This document shows, piece after piece, positions 26,581-27,066 of a stretch of 27,066 bases of DNA. Numbering within the stretch: the stretch's first letter is position 1; each line of letters starts with the position of its first letter. The position numbers and the translations under genes were made by a program. The stretch is from assembly GCA_015657535.1 (NCBI GenBank), contig JADHZB010000054.1, positions 1-27,066 of the forward strand, written 5' to 3'. The DNA comes from Nephromyces sp. MM_2019 (Eukaryota; Apicomplexa; Aconoidasida; Nephromycida). The notes under the pieces were generated by a model, which was not told the origin of the DNA, made no database searches, and saw nothing but the letters and a program-made list of their open reading frames with translations.

Positions 26581-27066
26581 ATTTGCAAGTGTATACAGTT
26601 GAGATGCTAATTGATGTAGTGGTCACAGTTAAAAATAGATATATTTATACACAAATTTGGTAAATTTTTATTTTAAAAAAGGTTGTCTATACACACACAC
26701 ACTATGCAAAATGAAACGAATTAATAAACTACAAATTTTACATAAACACAGAAGATACACACAATTTTTAAACCCAAATCTTACACACACACAAATGTGC
26801 ATAGAATAAAAACTATACAATTAGTTATTCTAATCATATACACACATGTATATGAATAAATACTCAATTCTCATGTTTATAGAGTATAAACTCACAGACT
26901 CACATACTATAAAATATTTACATGTTAATGAGTAAATTTATTAAAATTTTACACACACAAAGAAAAATATAAGATTTTTACACAATCTACATAAATCGCT
27001 CTTATAATTCAAATTATATCTTATTTACACATATATATTAATTATATAAATACATATATATATATA

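Larger units (their letters stand above)
23758..27066. other. Gene-free, simple-repeat-rich region upstream of ERK7
   Basis: No exon with coding character and paired splice sites was found on either strand in 3.3 kb. The sequence alternates between plus-strand TG-rich blocks (about 23785-24720, 25295-25450, 26095-26580) and ACA-rich blocks (about 24890-25250, 25610-26090, 26690-26990), separated by AT-rich joints. Open frames here encode only Cys/Val/Tyr/Ile or His/Thr/Tyr from the repeats. The ERK7 promoter should lie next to 23758. Confidence 0.7.

Noticed and set aside
24216..26663. Several 60-107-codon open frames in the right-hand region
   Set aside because: Composition is dictated by TG/CA/TA repeats, with no start context, splice partners or domain-like sequence.

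Overview
The window reads as nuclear DNA of an AT-rich, intron-rich protist, most likely an apicomplexan or a close alveolate relative. The grounds are a secreted cysteine-module protein of the GCC2/GCC3 (CRMP-like) type, an ERK7-type MAP kinase with a TDY activation motif, an ankyrin-DHHC palmitoyltransferase, and genes cut into many small exons by GT..AG introns (about 48 to 930 nt). TAA, TAG and TGA all behave as stops. I cannot fix the genus. All gene models were built by hand by matching splice sites and reading-frame phase across introns.

Layout. (1) 61-6197 (-): signal-peptide protein of at least 1,621 residues in 12 or more exons, probably running off the left edge. (2) 7669-10836 (-): 16-exon ankyrin-repeat DHHC palmitoyltransferase, 600 aa, invisible as long ORFs because its exons are 46-223 nt. 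(3) 12794-14932 (+): ribosomal protein uL3 (RPL3), 4 exons, 429 aa, divergent from gene 2. (4) 15113-16215 (-): unrecognised 306-aa protein, convergent with RPL3. (5) 16749-18174 (+): coiled-coil-like protein with 51-100 nt phase-0 introns, followed to 19426 by coding-like fragments that do not join in one frame. (6) 19905-23757 (-): ERK7/MAPK15-like kinase, 10 exons, 381 aa, whose first two introns are filled with CA/TG repeats. (7) 23758-27066: no gene found; alternating CA-rich and TG-rich blocks.

The genes are not an operon. ERK7, CRMP-family proteins and DHHC enzymes all have published roles at the apical complex or rhoptries of Toxoplasma/Plasmodium, but their proximity here may be chance. 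The most unusual signals are the homologous introns 2 and 3 of RPL3, which share ordered sequence blocks and hairpins; the complementary CA and TG tracts flanking ERK7 exon 2, with the exon's own 5' splice site inside the TG tract; and the strand-switching CA/TG mosaic, with inverted repeats at two of its switch points.
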